The notes: generated by a model not told the origin, from the letters alone. Shown: positions 8,337 to 19,300, numbered from the stretch's first letter. The stretch is DNA of 64,000 bases from Acholeplasma oculi (GCF_900166985.1 NZ_FUZK01000001.1:665288-729287), one strand, 5' to 3'. Program-made: numbers and translations.

Positions 8337-8525
8337 ATGGCTAGATGCTATGTAACTGGTAAAACTACATCATTTGGTAATAAACGCAGTCACGCACTGA
8401 ATGCGAGCCGTCGTACTTGGAAAGCAAATCTCCAAACAGTTCGTATTAAAGATGAAGACGGAAACGTCCGAAAAGTTAAGATTTCAGCGAAAGCTTTGAA
8501 AAAACTAAACTTAGAGCGTGCATAA
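8337..8525 (+). CDS. rpmB: 50S ribosomal protein L28
   Basis: A 62 aa basic protein of the large ribosomal subunit. It opens [20 protein letters not shown], the typical L28 start, followed by [19 protein letters not shown] and a lysine-rich C-terminus. The start has AAAGGAG 8 nt upstream. Only one cysteine is present near the N-terminus, so this looks like a non-zinc paralogue form. It is transcribed alone from the promoter at 8282-8310, ends at the terminator 8548-8573, and is divergent from fakA, a conserved Firmicute neighbourhood. Confidence 0.96.
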   Translation: MARCYVTGKTTSFGNKRSHALNASRRTWKANLQTVRIKDEDGNVRKVKISAKALKKLNLERA

Positions 8526-8547
8526 TTTAACCATAGGTAGATAAACT

Positions 8548-8573
8548 AAGGCATAAAGATGTGCCTTTTTTTA
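8548..8573 (+). terminator. rpmB terminator
   Basis: AAGGCA and TGCCTT flank a short loop, followed by a run of seven Ts. It overlaps the 3' end of the convergent thiN gene. Confidence 0.8.
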
Positions 8574-9173
8574 TTGCTCTTTTGTTAGGATCAACAAAAC
8601 TTTACCTTCAAGAACTTCAATAAATCCTATTCTTTCAACAAGTTCATTAGAAATACCGATGTTATCATTTATTTTCATCCTATAGTTTTGCAGTGGATAC
8701 TTAAAACCTTTGAGTGAAACCCTTGATGATTCCACTGAAAAAATATTTACATAACCCTTAAAATCAATCTGGTGTATACCTTCTCCTAAAACCTTCATAG
8801 ATGAATCATCGGTTATGATTTCTAAATCATCATATTTGGATAATAAGATCATATTGGATAAGGCGTGTTCAAATCTTTTACCACCTATACCACCTAAAAT
8901 AACGATTTTAGAAGGATTTAATGTTTTTGCATATAAAACTGCAGCCTCTGTATCGGTTATGTCTTTTTCAGTAGGTAAAGTGATTAATTCATTTGAAAAA
9001 TCTTTTGTCTTAGTGGAGTCAAAATCACCAATCCAACAATGGATGTCTTTCTTCAAATCCCCGATATAATCCATAGCTTGATCAACTACAATCAAAAAAA
9101 TTGATGTGTTAAAATCAATCAATTTTTTTATATTCGTCGGTACTGGATATGTAATAATATATACAGTTTTCAT
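8571..9173 (-). CDS. thiN: Thiamine pyrophosphokinase
   Basis: A 200 aa cytosolic enzyme that transfers pyrophosphate from ATP to thiamine, giving TPP. The motifs GDFDST (about residue 50), LPTEKDITDTEAAVLYA and ILGGIGGKRFEHALSNM are the catalytic and substrate-binding signatures of the family. The C-terminal part is the beta-barrel B1-binding domain. It follows rpe directly, with the stop and start sharing base 9173, in the order rsgA-rpe-thiN known from Bacillus. Thiamine itself is probably imported, since no synthesis genes are nearby. Confidence 0.9.
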   Translation of the reverse strand: MKTVYIITYPVPTNIKKLIDFNTSIFLIVVDQAMDYIGDLKKDIHCWIGDFDSTKTKDFSNELITLPTEKDITDTEAAVLYAKTLNPSKIVILGGIGGKRFEHALSNMILLSKYDDLEIITDDSSMKVLGEGIHQIDFKGYVNIFSVESSRVSLKGFKYPLQNYRMKINDNIGISNELVERIGFIEVLEGKVLLILTKEQ

Positions 9174-9805
9174 TATTTTAATGCTAGAATACGTTCTTCT
9201 CTATCTTCATAGTTAAAGATATAAGTACCTGCAACAACCATGGTTGCTCCCGCATCTTTACATTGTTTAGCAGTTGAAACATTGATACCGCCATCTACTT
9301 CAATTTCATAACGATATCCAAATTCTTCTTTCAATCTAGCAAGTTCTTCTATTTTCTTTAATTGACTTTGAATAAACATTTGACCACCATAACCTGGTTC
9401 AACACCCATGACTAATACTAAGTCAAGTTGTGCAAGGTAAGGTTTGATAAATTCAACATCTGTACTTGGTTTAATACATAAACCTGCTTTTTTACCAATA
9501 TATAAGATACGTCGAATACTCTCTGCAAAACGGTGACACTCTGCATGAACAGTGATAAATTCCGTTGTTGGAAAATTAACCTTATCAATCCAATTAAGCG
9601 GATATTCTACCATTAAATGAATATCCATTGGTAATTTAGTTAATTCACCAATTTGAGCTGCAATTGCTGGTCCAAAACTAATATTAGGTACAAAATGACC
9701 ATCCATAATATCGACATGGATATAATCTGAACCTTTTTCTACGGATTTTAATTCATCCTCTAGTCTTACAAAATTTGCTGTTAGAATCGATGGAGCTACT
9801 TTCAT
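9173..9805 (-). CDS. rpe: Ribulose-phosphate 3-epimerase
   Basis: Interconverts ribulose 5-phosphate and xylulose 5-phosphate in the pentose phosphate pathway. A TIM-barrel of 210 aa with the family motifs APSILTANF at the N-terminus, HVDIMDGHFVPNISFGP (metal-binding His/Asp), DIHLMVEYP, and VMGVEPGYGGQMF (phosphate-binding, a small variant of the usual VNPGFGGQ). VDGGI appears near residue 175. I chose the ATG at 9805, with GGAGGG 7 nt upstream, rather than the TTG one codon earlier. It lies between rsgA and thiN in one operon. Confidence 0.95.
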   Translation of the reverse strand: MKVAPSILTANFVRLEDELKSVEKGSDYIHVDIMDGHFVPNISFGPAIAAQIGELTKLPMDIHLMVEYPLNWIDKVNFPTTEFITVHAECHRFAESIRRILYIGKKAGLCIKPSTDVEFIKPYLAQLDLVLVMGVEPGYGGQMFIQSQLKKIEELARLKEEFGYRYEIEVDGGINVSTAKQCKDAGATMVVAGTYIFNYEDREERILALK

Positions 9806-9818
9806 CAAATGCCCTCCT

Positions 9819-10772
9819 TTAATATTTTTCTTTTTTTGTTTTTAATTCATTCATAAAGCTTACATAACTTTCATATCTAGACCTTAGAATAGAACCATTT
9901 GTAACATATGATTTTACCATACAATCGGGTTCACTCATATGTAAACACTTAGAACCAAACCTACATTCATGAGAAATCTCTTTAAAGTCTACAAAATAAT
10001 CCTTGAGTAATTTTTCATCATAAAAACTAAATTCGATTTTACTAAACCCTGGAGTATCTGCAATATATCCACCACCAAATGCGTAGAGTTCAGAATGTCT
10101 TGTTGTATGCTTTCCTCTTCCAAGTGCATCTGATATTTCTTGAGTCTTTAAAGAAAGCTCAGGGATAAGTGCATTCATCAGTGTAGATTTACCAACACCT
10201 GTTTGACCTGCAAGTACTGTAATTTGATCTTTAAAAATATGTTCTAAAGTATCTAGTCCAATACGTGCTTTACTATTTACAAAATGAATATCCATATAAG
10301 ATGCATAGTAAGATAAATTCTTTTTAAGTTCCAACAATGTTGGCTCATCAATTAAGTCAATCTTACTAACGATGAGTACAGGTTTTAAGTGATTCGATTC
10401 AAGAATCACTAAAAACTTATCGAGTAAGTTAAAACTGAAATCCGGTCGGATTGCAGAAAAAACCAATAAAACCTGATCAATATTTGATATATCAGGTCTA
10501 CTGAGTTCGTTTTTTCTTTCCAATACTTCTGTAATCATGTATTGATTCGATTCAAACGTATAGGAAATATAATCACCAACTTTAGGACTAAGTATGATGT
10601 TTTTAACATCTTTTTTAGTTTTTTTGGTTATATTCTTATTAAATGAAGAGTCCTTTTCAACACGGACCATTCGAAATTTACCTTTTGCATATCCTTCATA
10701 TATTTCTTTTGTATAAAGATCTTTAAAGGTATACAATCCACCAATTAATTTAATGATAAGTGCTTTATTCAA
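9819..10772 (-). CDS. rsgA: Ribosome small subunit-dependent GTPase A
   Basis: Circularly permuted GTPase that checks late 30S maturation. An N-terminal OB domain (about 1-95) is followed by the permuted G domain: SKIDLID (G4), GQTGVGKSTLMN (G1), GRGKHTTRH (G2 region) and DTPGFSK (G3). The C-terminal zinc domain carries CRFGSKCLHMSEPDC. I place the start at the TTG 10772 (MNKALIIKLIGGLY), because AGGTGA lies 8 nt upstream and the product then aligns with the usual RsgA N-terminus. A GTG four codons earlier has no Shine-Dalgarno. At 317 aa it is slightly longer than the usual 290-300, owing to a basic insert (KNITKKTKKDVKN) in the OB domain. Confidence 0.9.
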   Translation of the reverse strand: MNKALIIKLIGGLYTFKDLYTKEIYEGYAKGKFRMVRVEKDSSFNKNITKKTKKDVKNIILSPKVGDYISYTFESNQYMITEVLERKNELSRPDISNIDQVLLVFSAIRPDFSFNLLDKFLVILESNHLKPVLIVSKIDLIDEPTLLELKKNLSYYASYMDIHFVNSKARIGLDTLEHIFKDQITVLAGQTGVGKSTLMNALIPELSLKTQEISDALGRGKHTTRHSELYAFGGGYIADTPGFSKIEFSFYDEKLLKDYFVDFKEISHECRFGSKCLHMSEPDCMVKSYVTNGSILRSRYESYVSFMNELKTKKEKY

Positions 10773-10787
10773 TATTGATTTCACCTA

Positions 10788-11804
10788 TTATAAGTTTTGA
10801 CTTCTAAGTTGACCACATGCAGCATTAATATCATGGCCTTGTTCTTTACGTAATACAGCCGTTATTTTATGTTTCTTAAGTACATTAAAGAATGCTTCAC
10901 GACGTTCTAAAACACTTCTTTCATAAGGTGCTTCCTTAACTTTATTATAAGGAATTAAATTGACATAAACATTCATACCACGTAAGAGTTTAGCAAGTTC
11001 TAAAGCTGTTTCTTCAGAATCATTTAACTCTTGGATCATAATATATTCAATTGTAACTCTTCTATTAGTTACATTAATATAGTACTTGATTGCATCAATC
11101 ACTTCTTCAACAGGAAATCTTTCATTAATTTTCATTAATTTTGTTCTAATCTCGTTATTCGGTGCATGTAAACTTACCGCTAAATTGACTTGAATGCCTA
11201 AATGAGCAAACTCTTTAATCTTAGGTACTAAACCAGATGTTGAAACAGTAATATGTCTTGCTCCAATCGCTAATCCTTTTGGATGATTGATAATTTGAAT
11301 AAATTTAACAAAATTTTTATAATTATCAAATGGTTCTCCAATACCCATGATGACAACACTAGAAACTCTCACACCTGAGTCTTTTTCAGTCTTAATGATT
11401 TGAGCAACAATTTCTCCTGCTGTTAAATCTCTTTTCTTCTTTAAAATACCTGATGCACAAAAACTACACCCGATATTACATCCGACTTGTGTTGTTACAC
11501 AAGCACTCATACCATAGTGATGGTTCATTAAAACTGTTTCGATTAAATTTGCATCATGTAAGTCATATAAGAACTTCATTGTGCCATCTTCACTGACGTT
11601 CTTAATAACAAGTTCCATAGAGTCAAATTTAAAAGATGCCTTTAATAAATCGATTAATTCTAAAGGAATATTGACCATTTCATCAAAAGAATCTACTTTT
11701 TGACGATACACCCAATTCCACACTTGATCCGCACGATATTTCGGATATTTATTTTCAACGACGAACATTTCGAGTTCATCATAAGTTAAATCATAAATTA
11801 ACAT
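10788..11804 (-). CDS. rlmN: 23S rRNA (adenine2503-C2)/tRNA methyltransferase
   Basis: Radical SAM enzyme that methylates C2 of A2503 in 23S rRNA and A37 of some tRNAs. The 338 aa protein shows the CxxxCxxC cluster in VGCNIGCSFCASG (about residue 110), the GIGEP motif (GxGEP), and the C-terminal methyl-carrying cysteine in DINAACGQL. It starts the rlmN-rsgA-rpe-thiN operon. In Bacilli, prpC and prkC sit between rlmN and rsgA; here they are absent and rsgA follows within a few bases. Function is well established for the family. Confidence 0.94.
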   Translation of the reverse strand: MLIYDLTYDELEMFVVENKYPKYRADQVWNWVYRQKVDSFDEMVNIPLELIDLLKASFKFDSMELVIKNVSEDGTMKFLYDLHDANLIETVLMNHHYGMSACVTTQVGCNIGCSFCASGILKKKRDLTAGEIVAQIIKTEKDSGVRVSSVVIMGIGEPFDNYKNFVKFIQIINHPKGLAIGARHITVSTSGLVPKIKEFAHLGIQVNLAVSLHAPNNEIRTKLMKINERFPVEEVIDAIKYYINVTNRRVTIEYIMIQELNDSEETALELAKLLRGMNVYVNLIPYNKVKEAPYERSVLERREAFFNVLKKHKITAVLRKEQGHDINAACGQLRSQNL

Positions 11805-11873
11805 ATACTCACAACCTTCATATTTATTATACTAGAAAATACATTTTTTAGAAAAAGAAAAGAGCGTTTGCTC

Positions 11874-14231
11874 TTATTCTCTGAAAAATGCCTTAAACGT
11901 AAATTCCAAACGATTTCGAATAGATTTTAATGCTTTTTCTACATCCGTTTTTTCTAATGTTTTTTCTTTATTATTAAACGTAATAGAAACTGCAACAGAC
12001 ACTTTACCCGCCTCAACATTTGGACCTTCATACACATCAAAAAGTGTTACATCGGTAATGAGTTTTCTAGCTGTTTGATAGATTAAATCTAATACATCTT
12101 GCATCGCATGAGACTTAGAAATAACAAACGATAAGTCTCTTGTAATTGAAGGATATTTAGAGATAGAATCAAACACCAGTGTATCTTTCTCGTATGAAAT
12201 CATTGATAAATCAATCTCAGCAACAAATGCATCATATACATCATGTGCTTTCTCTATATTTGGATGTAGTTTACCCATATATCCAATTACTTGATCTTTT
12301 AGTAATAACTTAGCTTGAATACCTGGATGTAATGCGTTAATATCGCTTGTTTTAACATACTTTAGTGACACACCTAGAAGTGTTTCAATTTTATTCAAAA
12401 CACCTTTTAAAACATAGAAATCCACTGGTAAATGATGTTGCAAGTAGTTTTTATCAATATAATTTCCTTGCATCAAAATACCAAGATGATTCTTTTCAAC
12501 ATCTTTAGCAAAAACGTGACCAATCTCAAACGTAGTGATATTTTCCATTTGACGCTTTAAAGTGTAATTTAAATGATCTATTAATCCAGGGATCAATGAC
12601 TGTCTAAGTACTTTTCTATCTTCACTCATTGGCATGAGTAAAGAGACAGTCTCACCAACTATAGGATAATCCAAGACATCCTCTGGTGAAATAAGACTAT
12701 AGTTAATCACTTCATTAAATCCTAATCCAACAAGTTCTTTTTTTAGACTACGCATTTTCTTTTGTTTAGGTGATAATCCGCCCATTTGAGATAAGCTAAG
12801 GTTAACTAATTTGACTTGTTGATACCCATATATTCTTAAAATTTCCTCAGATACATCTGCAGGAATTAAAATATCTTTACGGTAAGAAGGAGGTAATACA
12901 TTAAGTTTATCTGAATCGATTGTTTCAACTTCATAATTCAAACGTTTTAAGATATCAACGATGTCTTTTAAAGTAAGGTCAATTCCAAGTAAACTATTAT
13001 TCTTTTCAATAGATAGCTCAATCCATGTAGGTTGTTTTTCTTCCAAACTTGCAACTTCAATACCCTCATAAAGTCTAGCATCCGCTAGTTCAATAAGTAA
13101 TTCAATCGCTTTATCCATTCCAAGAGCAACACGACTTCTTTCAACACCGCGCTCATAACGAAGGGATGAATCACTTTTTAATCCTAATCTTCTTGAAGTT
13201 TTTTCGATTGTTTTTGAATCAAATAGTGCAGCTTCTAAAATAATTTTTTGTGTATGGTCATCTATACTAGATAAATGTCCTCCCATCACACCACCTAAGG
13301 CAATACCATTTTTACCATCAGTGATTAAAATGTCCTCTTCACTTAAAACACGTTTAACCTCATCTAGCGTTTGAATTTCTTCTTTGGGTTTTGCTTGTCT
13401 TACTAAAACTTCTTTACTTTGAACCTTATTGAAATCAAAAGCATGTAGTGGTGTTCCGTAAGTGATTAATACATAGTTTGTAATATCAACAACATTATTG
13501 ATTGGTCGAATATCACTTTCTATTAAAGCGTTTTTTAACCAAAGTGGTGACTCTTTAACTTCCACATCTAAAACTGCCAAACGGTATTCTAAACAGTTTG
13601 TTGATTGAATGGATACTTTCATACCATGATGTGGCTTAACAGGTTTAAAACTGGATTTTGGGATGTTTACTTTTTGATTTGTTATAGATGCTAGATCATA
13701 TGCAAATCCTAAATGAGATAATAAATCACCTCGGTTAGGTGTCATACCTAATAATAGTTTTTTACCATCTAACCCTAAGTATTTGAAAGGATTATCTCCA
13801 AGTGGCATTTCTTTATCAAAGAAAAATATACCATCACTAAAAGCTTTTGGAATATATTTTTCATCCATTCCTAATTCTTTTAAAGAACATATCATTCCAT
13901 TGGATGATTCACCACGTACTTTGGCTGCTTTAATTTGAAAATCCCCTGGTAATATAGCCCCAACTTTAGCAACAATTACATATTGATTTAAAGCAACATT
14001 CGATGCACCACAAACAATATCTAGTATCTCAGTTCCAACATCGACCTTCGTTACATGTAAATGATCAGAATTCGGATGATCCAAACATGAAATAACCTTA
14101 CCTATAACTAAGTTTGAAGAAGTGTTTAATAAACTGTATTCATCAACTTCAATCATGTTCTGGTTGGTAATTTCAAATAAATTATTAGGAACATCTATAA
14201 ACTTTTTTAATATGTTTTCAAGAATATACAT
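11874..14231 (-). CDS. pheT: Phenylalanyl-tRNA synthetase beta subunit
   Basis: Large subunit of the alpha2beta2 PheRS. Order of domains: N-terminal tRNA-binding (EMAP-type, about 40-145, with VISCLDHPNSDHLHVTKVDV), B3/4 editing domain (about 210-370), B5 domain (about 400-470), the synthetase-like core, and a C-terminal FDX-ACB anticodon-binding domain from about 690. Two consecutive ATGs exist (14234, 14231); the second is better placed for AAAGGAG. Its start overlaps the TGA of pheS, so the two subunits are translationally coupled. Expression should depend on the T-box upstream of pheS. Confidence 0.96.
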   Translation of the reverse strand: MYILENILKKFIDVPNNLFEITNQNMIEVDEYSLLNTSSNLVIGKVISCLDHPNSDHLHVTKVDVGTEILDIVCGASNVALNQYVIVAKVGAILPGDFQIKAAKVRGESSNGMICSLKELGMDEKYIPKAFSDGIFFFDKEMPLGDNPFKYLGLDGKKLLLGMTPNRGDLLSHLGFAYDLASITNQKVNIPKSSFKPVKPHHGMKVSIQSTNCLEYRLAVLDVEVKESPLWLKNALIESDIRPINNVVDITNYVLITYGTPLHAFDFNKVQSKEVLVRQAKPKEEIQTLDEVKRVLSEEDILITDGKNGIALGGVMGGHLSSIDDHTQKIILEAALFDSKTIEKTSRRLGLKSDSSLRYERGVERSRVALGMDKAIELLIELADARLYEGIEVASLEEKQPTWIELSIEKNNSLLGIDLTLKDIVDILKRLNYEVETIDSDKLNVLPPSYRKDILIPADVSEEILRIYGYQQVKLVNLSLSQMGGLSPKQKKMRSLKKELVGLGFNEVINYSLISPEDVLDYPIVGETVSLLMPMSEDRKVLRQSLIPGLIDHLNYTLKRQMENITTFEIGHVFAKDVEKNHLGILMQGNYIDKNYLQHHLPVDFYVLKGVLNKIETLLGVSLKYVKTSDINALHPGIQAKLLLKDQVIGYMGKLHPNIEKAHDVYDAFVAEIDLSMISYEKDTLVFDSISKYPSITRDLSFVISKSHAMQDVLDLIYQTARKLITDVTLFDVYEGPNVEAGKVSVAVSITFNNKEKTLEKTDVEKALKSIRNRLEFTFKAFFRE

Positions 14232-15244
14232 CATCTTTCTCCTTTAAACTGACCTAAGAATCTTAAATCATTGGTATAAAACTGTCTAATATCATCGATC
14301 TTATATTTAAGAATTGCGATTCTTTCAATTCCAATTCCAAATGCAAAACCTTGATAAACTAAAGGATCATACCCACCCATTTTTAATACATTAGGATGTA
14401 CCATACCTGCACCTAAAACCTCAATCCATTTGGTTTCACCTTCTGTAACTGTCCAAGATACATCAACCTCAACAGAAGGTTCTGTAAATGGGAAGTAAGA
14501 AGGTCTAAGTCTAATTTCTCTTTCTTCACCAAATAAATGTCTAGCTAAGTTAAGCAGTGTTGATTTGAGTTGTGCAAAACTAATATTTTTATCAATGACT
14601 AACCCCTCGCATTGCATAAATTGATGACTATGTGTACGGTCATCTGGGTCTCTTCGATAGGTTTTTCCTGGTGCAATAATTGCAATCGGTAATCCACCTG
14701 CTTGTTCCATATATCTTGCTTGAATCGGAGATGTATGTGTTCTAAGTAGTGTATTTTCAGTCACATAGAATGAATCATGCATTTCTCTTGCAGGATGTCC
14801 CTTTGCTAAATTCATCATTTCAAAATTATAATGATCGTGTTCAAGTTCTGGACCTTCAGCAACTTTATAACCTAATCCTATGAAATAATCTTCTAAATCT
14901 TCAACAACTAAGGACAGTGGATGAAGACTACCTTTTTTAAGATTTAAACCAGGTAATGTTACATCAATACTTTCATTAGATAATTTTTGATTCAATACCT
15001 CAAGCATGATTTTGTTTTTCGAATCAGAAATTAAACCTTCTAATGCAACTTTAGCATCATTAATCCATTTACCAAAAGATGGTTTTTCTTCATTCGGTAA
15101 TGTTTTAATCAATGGCATCATTTGAGTAAGTAATCCTTGTTTACCAAGGTACTTTACTCTTAAAGCTTCAACGGATTCCATTTCATGATGCTCATTTAAT
15201 TCATTTTTCAAATCTATAATCAATTGTTCAATTTTTTCTTTCAT
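14231..15244 (-). CDS. pheS: Phenylalanyl-tRNA synthetase alpha subunit
   Basis: Catalytic subunit of PheRS (337 aa). An N-terminal coiled-coil arm (about 1-85) is followed by the class II catalytic core: motif 2 in [33 protein letters not shown] (as SYFPFTEPS), and motif 3 in [16 protein letters not shown]. The stop is TGA within ATGA shared with pheT, good evidence that TGA is a stop codon in this genome. The gene follows a Phe-type T-box leader (15267-15478), with GGAGAG as Shine-Dalgarno. Confidence 0.97.
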   Translation of the reverse strand: MKEKIEQLIIDLKNELNEHHEMESVEALRVKYLGKQGLLTQMMPLIKTLPNEEKPSFGKWINDAKVALEGLISDSKNKIMLEVLNQKLSNESIDVTLPGLNLKKGSLHPLSLVVEDLEDYFIGLGYKVAEGPELEHDHYNFEMMNLAKGHPAREMHDSFYVTENTLLRTHTSPIQARYMEQAGGLPIAIIAPGKTYRRDPDDRTHSHQFMQCEGLVIDKNISFAQLKSTLLNLARHLFGEEREIRLRPSYFPFTEPSVEVDVSWTVTEGETKWIEVLGAGMVHPNVLKMGGYDPLVYQGFAFGIGIERIAILKYKIDDIRQFYTNDLRFLGQFKGER

Positions 15245-15266
15245 AGTTCTCTCCTTTGTTTTTAAA

Positions 15267-15478
15267 AATAAAAAGTCCTTAAAGTATATAAATACTCTAA
15301 GGACGAATGTATATTTCGTGGTACCACCTTAGTTCTAGATTGCTCTAGCACTCATTTTCTCTTAACGCGAGTAACGGGAAAGATTTTACCTTTCCACTCC
15401 ATAACCGAATTCAACCCTTAACATTTTGGAAGTCTTTTCACCAATCACTTCTCGCTTAACCCATGTTTTTAATGGTTT
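15267..15478 (-). promoter_or_regulatory. T-box riboswitch controlling pheST
   Basis: The minus-strand leader contains the T-box core AAGGTGGTACCACG (15317-15330). It is followed by a strong intrinsic terminator, GTCCTTA/TAAGGAC with inner AGTAT/ATACT (about 15275-15304), then TTTTTATTTTT. The stem I base is formed by TTAAGCGAG (near 15452-15460) with CTCGCGTTAA (15362-15371). Inside its 3' side a Phe codon (TTC, 15378-15380, in CTTTCCCG) lies where the specifier is expected. Uncharged tRNA-Phe should stabilise the antiterminator and allow pheST transcription. The exact specifier register is inferred. Confidence 0.92.
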
Positions 15479-15498
15479 ACTACTGTTATATCTTAGTT

Positions 15499-16236
15499 TT
15501 AATTATTATTTCTACCCATCACTAATACAGCAAATCTTAAGATATTATAGTATATCCATATTAATGTTACCATAAAACCTAATGCAACGATCCATTCATA
15601 CGCTTTTGGAAGACCAGAATTTACAACTTGTTCAGCTCTTTCAAAATCTAATGTTAGCATAAATGCTCCCATGACGATTAAGAATAATGAAATTCCAATT
15701 GCTAATTCATATGAGTAAATTGAACTTATAAATACTGGATTTACTAATGAAATAACGGTTGCTACTAAAGACCCTACTAATATTGTAATTAATGCACCAT
15801 ATACGACAGATCTAAGTAATGGAGAACCTCTTAATAAGCCAGATTGGTAAAGTGCAAACATCACAACAAATACAATAACTGTACCTAACAATGCAATCGA
15901 TGCAACTCCTGGGAACATTGCATCTAATAGATGCGTAATGAGTCCATATAATAAACCTTGGAATAAAGCATAAATGATACTCATTATGCCAGCTATTTTA
16001 GGGTTAAATGTTGCAATCAAAACCGCTATAAATGAAACAATTCCAGATACTGCTGCAATACCTAAAGTAAATTCAGGGGCAATAATTGCAATCTGAAGTG
16101 AAAAGAATCCTGTAACTAATGAGATTACTACAAGTGATAATGTTTTAAGTGCTACACCATTTTTTGTTGCTGTTTCACTTACTGTTGAAAATTGCTGTTT
16201 TTCAAGATTGGTAAAAACCGGATTTGAACTACGCAT
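15499..16236 (-). CDS. Bax inhibitor-1/YccA family membrane protein
   Basis: A 245 aa integral membrane protein with about seven hydrophobic helices starting near residue 35. The loop pattern and the FERAEQVVNSGLPKAYEW segment before the last helix match bacterial BI-1/YccA (UPF0005) proteins. Related proteins act as pH-sensitive calcium leak channels or protease-associated membrane proteins; the role here is not determined. I chose the ATG at 16236 because GAGGTGA is 9 nt upstream; an upstream in-frame TTG at 16278 has none. It lies just downstream of polC on the same strand. Confidence 0.88.
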   Translation of the reverse strand: MRSSNPVFTNLEKQQFSTVSETATKNGVALKTLSLVVISLVTGFFSLQIAIIAPEFTLGIAAVSGIVSFIAVLIATFNPKIAGIMSIIYALFQGLLYGLITHLLDAMFPGVASIALLGTVIVFVVMFALYQSGLLRGSPLLRSVVYGALITILVGSLVATVISLVNPVFISSIYSYELAIGISLFLIVMGAFMLTLDFERAEQVVNSGLPKAYEWIVALGFMVTLIWIYYNILRFAVLVMGRNNN

Positions 16237-16331
16237 AAGTTGATTCACCTCTTTATCTTTTTCACCGTTATTATACAATGAATTATAATGATTTTATATT
16301 CAAAGTACTTAATATGTGTAATTTTATACAA

Positions 16332-19300
16332 TTAGTATTTATAGGCGAATAAACCGCTTTCAATTTCACCATTTGATGATTCTAGCTCATCAAATGATCC
16401 AATAAGGTCTAATTTTTCAAAGACTGTTTTATTCAATTTAGTTCGAGATTTTACATCTTCTTTAGATCTAAATGGACGCTCTAAACGGTTATTCACAACA
16501 TCAATTGCAGCCTGTGTTCCAAGTCCATCTATAGAGACAAAAGGCATTCTAAGTCCATCTTTTTCCATAACAAATTCTAACGCTTCTGACTTTTTGATAT
16601 GTACTGGTAAGAATTTAAACCCTCTTTTTGTCATTTCAAGAGCAACAAATAAAGTAACTAATACATCTTCATCTTTAGCGGTTAAGTTATTGGTTTGTTT
16701 TAAATGATTAATTCGGTTTCTTATTGCATTATATCCGGCAACCATTGTATCGTGTTCAAATTGAACTGCTCGTTTACTAAAGAAGCCTGAATAAAAGAGT
16801 AATGGTTTATGTACTTTAAACCAAGCAATTCTCATAGCCATAATCACATAAGCTGTAGCATGTGCTTTTGGAAACATATATTTGATTTGTGATGCACTCC
16901 AAATATACCAATCAGGTATTTTACTAACCTTCATCAATGCTTCATACTCTGACCATTTTTTAGGGTTAGCTGAAGGTTTTCCTTTACGAACAAACTCCAT
17001 AATCTCAAAAGCTTTATTTGCAGGCATACCTCTAGCGGATAATTCAACCATAATATCATCACGACACCCAATGACATCATCAAAAGAAATTTTTCCAAAT
17101 TGTGTTTTACCTAATACAAGTTCTTGTGAGTTTTTAAGCCATACATCTGTACCATGAGATAATCCAGATATTTTAACCAATCCAGCAAATGTTTTAGGTT
17201 TTGTATCTTGAAGCATTTGTCGCGTAAAACCTGTGCCAAACTCAGGAATTGCATAACTAGCAATATCTCCATATACTTCATCACCTTTAAATCCTAATAC
17301 ATCAGTGCCTTGGAAAAGTTTATAGACTTCATGGTCATCCAGTGGAATGTCTTGTGCTCTATTAAATGGAAAATCATTAGGGTGTTTATAAACATAATCC
17401 ATCAAGAATTTAATCATGGTTGGGTCATCATGGCCTAATATATCTAATTTTAATAAGTTATCTTCAAATGAATGATAATCAAAGTGTGTAGTTTTCCATA
17501 ACGAATTAACATCATCGGCAGGATATTGAACAGGTGTAACATCATAAATTGTTTTATGTTTAGGAACAACAACGATTCCACCTGGGTGTTGACCGGTTGA
17601 TCGTCTTGCTCCCTCTATTCCTTTAGCCATACGTTCAATGTATGCAGATCTTGCTTCTTTTCCTAAATATTCTAAATACCCTTTTACATAACCATATGCA
17701 TTTCTTTCTGCAACGGTTTGAATCGTTCCAGCTCTAAATGAATAATCTTCCCCTAATAATTCTTTTACATATTCGTGTGCTTTAGACTGATAATCTCCAC
17801 TAAAATTTAAATCAATATCCGGAACTTTATCTCCATCAAATCCAAGGAAAGTTTCAAACGGAATATCGTGCCCATCTTTAACAAGCTGTGCACCACAAAT
17901 AGGACAGGTTTCGTTAGGTAAATCATATCCTGAACCCACATGCTTTAATAATTCCACATAAGGTTCATCTATTTTATCGACACCTTTTTCATAGATTTCT
18001 TCATCGGTCATTTTAAACACAGAATAATCACCATTAGGGCAACGATAATGTGGTCTTAACGGATTAACCTCAGTAATGTCTAATAAAGTCGCTACTAAAG
18101 AAGAACCAACGGATCCTCTAGAACCTACCAAGTATCCATCATCAAGTGATTTTTTAACTAATAAATGCGATACAAAATATATCGGTGCAAATTGATTTTC
18201 TATAATGTTTTTAAGTTCTTTTTCAATTCTTTTTTCTACATAAGGATGTACAGGGTTTCCATATAACTGATGTGCTCTATCATAAACCATCTTCTTAACA
18301 TGCACTTGAATGCTTGGTATACCTAATGTATCTTTAAAAGCATCATCTGATATTGAATACAACTCTTTTGGAAATGCTTGAATCGGTTCAATCATATCAT
18401 TTAGTTTTCTTGTGTTTGTTACAACAATTTCATAAGCCGTTTCTGGATCTAGAAAATGAAATTGATCGAGCATTTCTTGAGTTGTTAATAGATGTTGATT
18501 AGGTGATACTTCATAGTTTGCAAGTGGATGAAGTCCACCACCTACAGATTTCGTATGAATATAGATGTCTCTATATTTTTTATCATCCGGATTGAGGTAA
18601 TGTGCATTGGATGTTGCAATAACGATTTTACCTAATGATTTAGCTATTTCAATAATTGACTTAATTGCAGCTTGTAAAACCTCTTTACCTAGTGGTCCTA
18701 ACTCATGAATGATATGTTGATATGCAGGTAATGGATGTACTTCGATATAATCATAAAATTCAATAGCTTCTTTGAGTCTTTCTGTATTTAAATTTAATGC
18801 CGCTTCAAATACTTCACCAAATTCTGAACCACTACCAATTAATAGTCCATCTTTTAACTCTTCATAAACACTTTTTAATAATCTAGCACCACCATCAAAA
18901 TGTGTAGTTAACGCATCCGATATTAACTTAAATAAATTCTTGTAACCCTTTTGGTTTTTAGCGAGAATTAATGCATATTTTGGAATTGGATGTCTCCAAA
19001 CCTCATCCATATCTAAACTCGCATTTAATTCAAAATATGTAACAATCTCTTCTTTATAGAAATTTGTTAACATATGTAAAAAGACTTCTGCTGTTGCATA
19101 AGCATCATAAATTGCTCGGTGATGTGCATCTAAATTGACTTTAAAGAACTTCGTTACAGCCTTTAAATTAAATCGTTTTAAATCAGGAATATTACCCGAA
19201 TCTGTTTTATAAAACCTTGCATGGTTTTTATCTTTTTGGGTTGAGTTATAGTAGTATCTTGCAATATTAAGTGTATCAATTACTGGGAAAATCTCGTGTG

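Noticed and set aside
16882-17157. 91-codon plus-strand reading frame inside polC
   Set aside because: It lies fully antisense to a conserved polymerase domain and has no Shine-Dalgarno or recognisable protein features.
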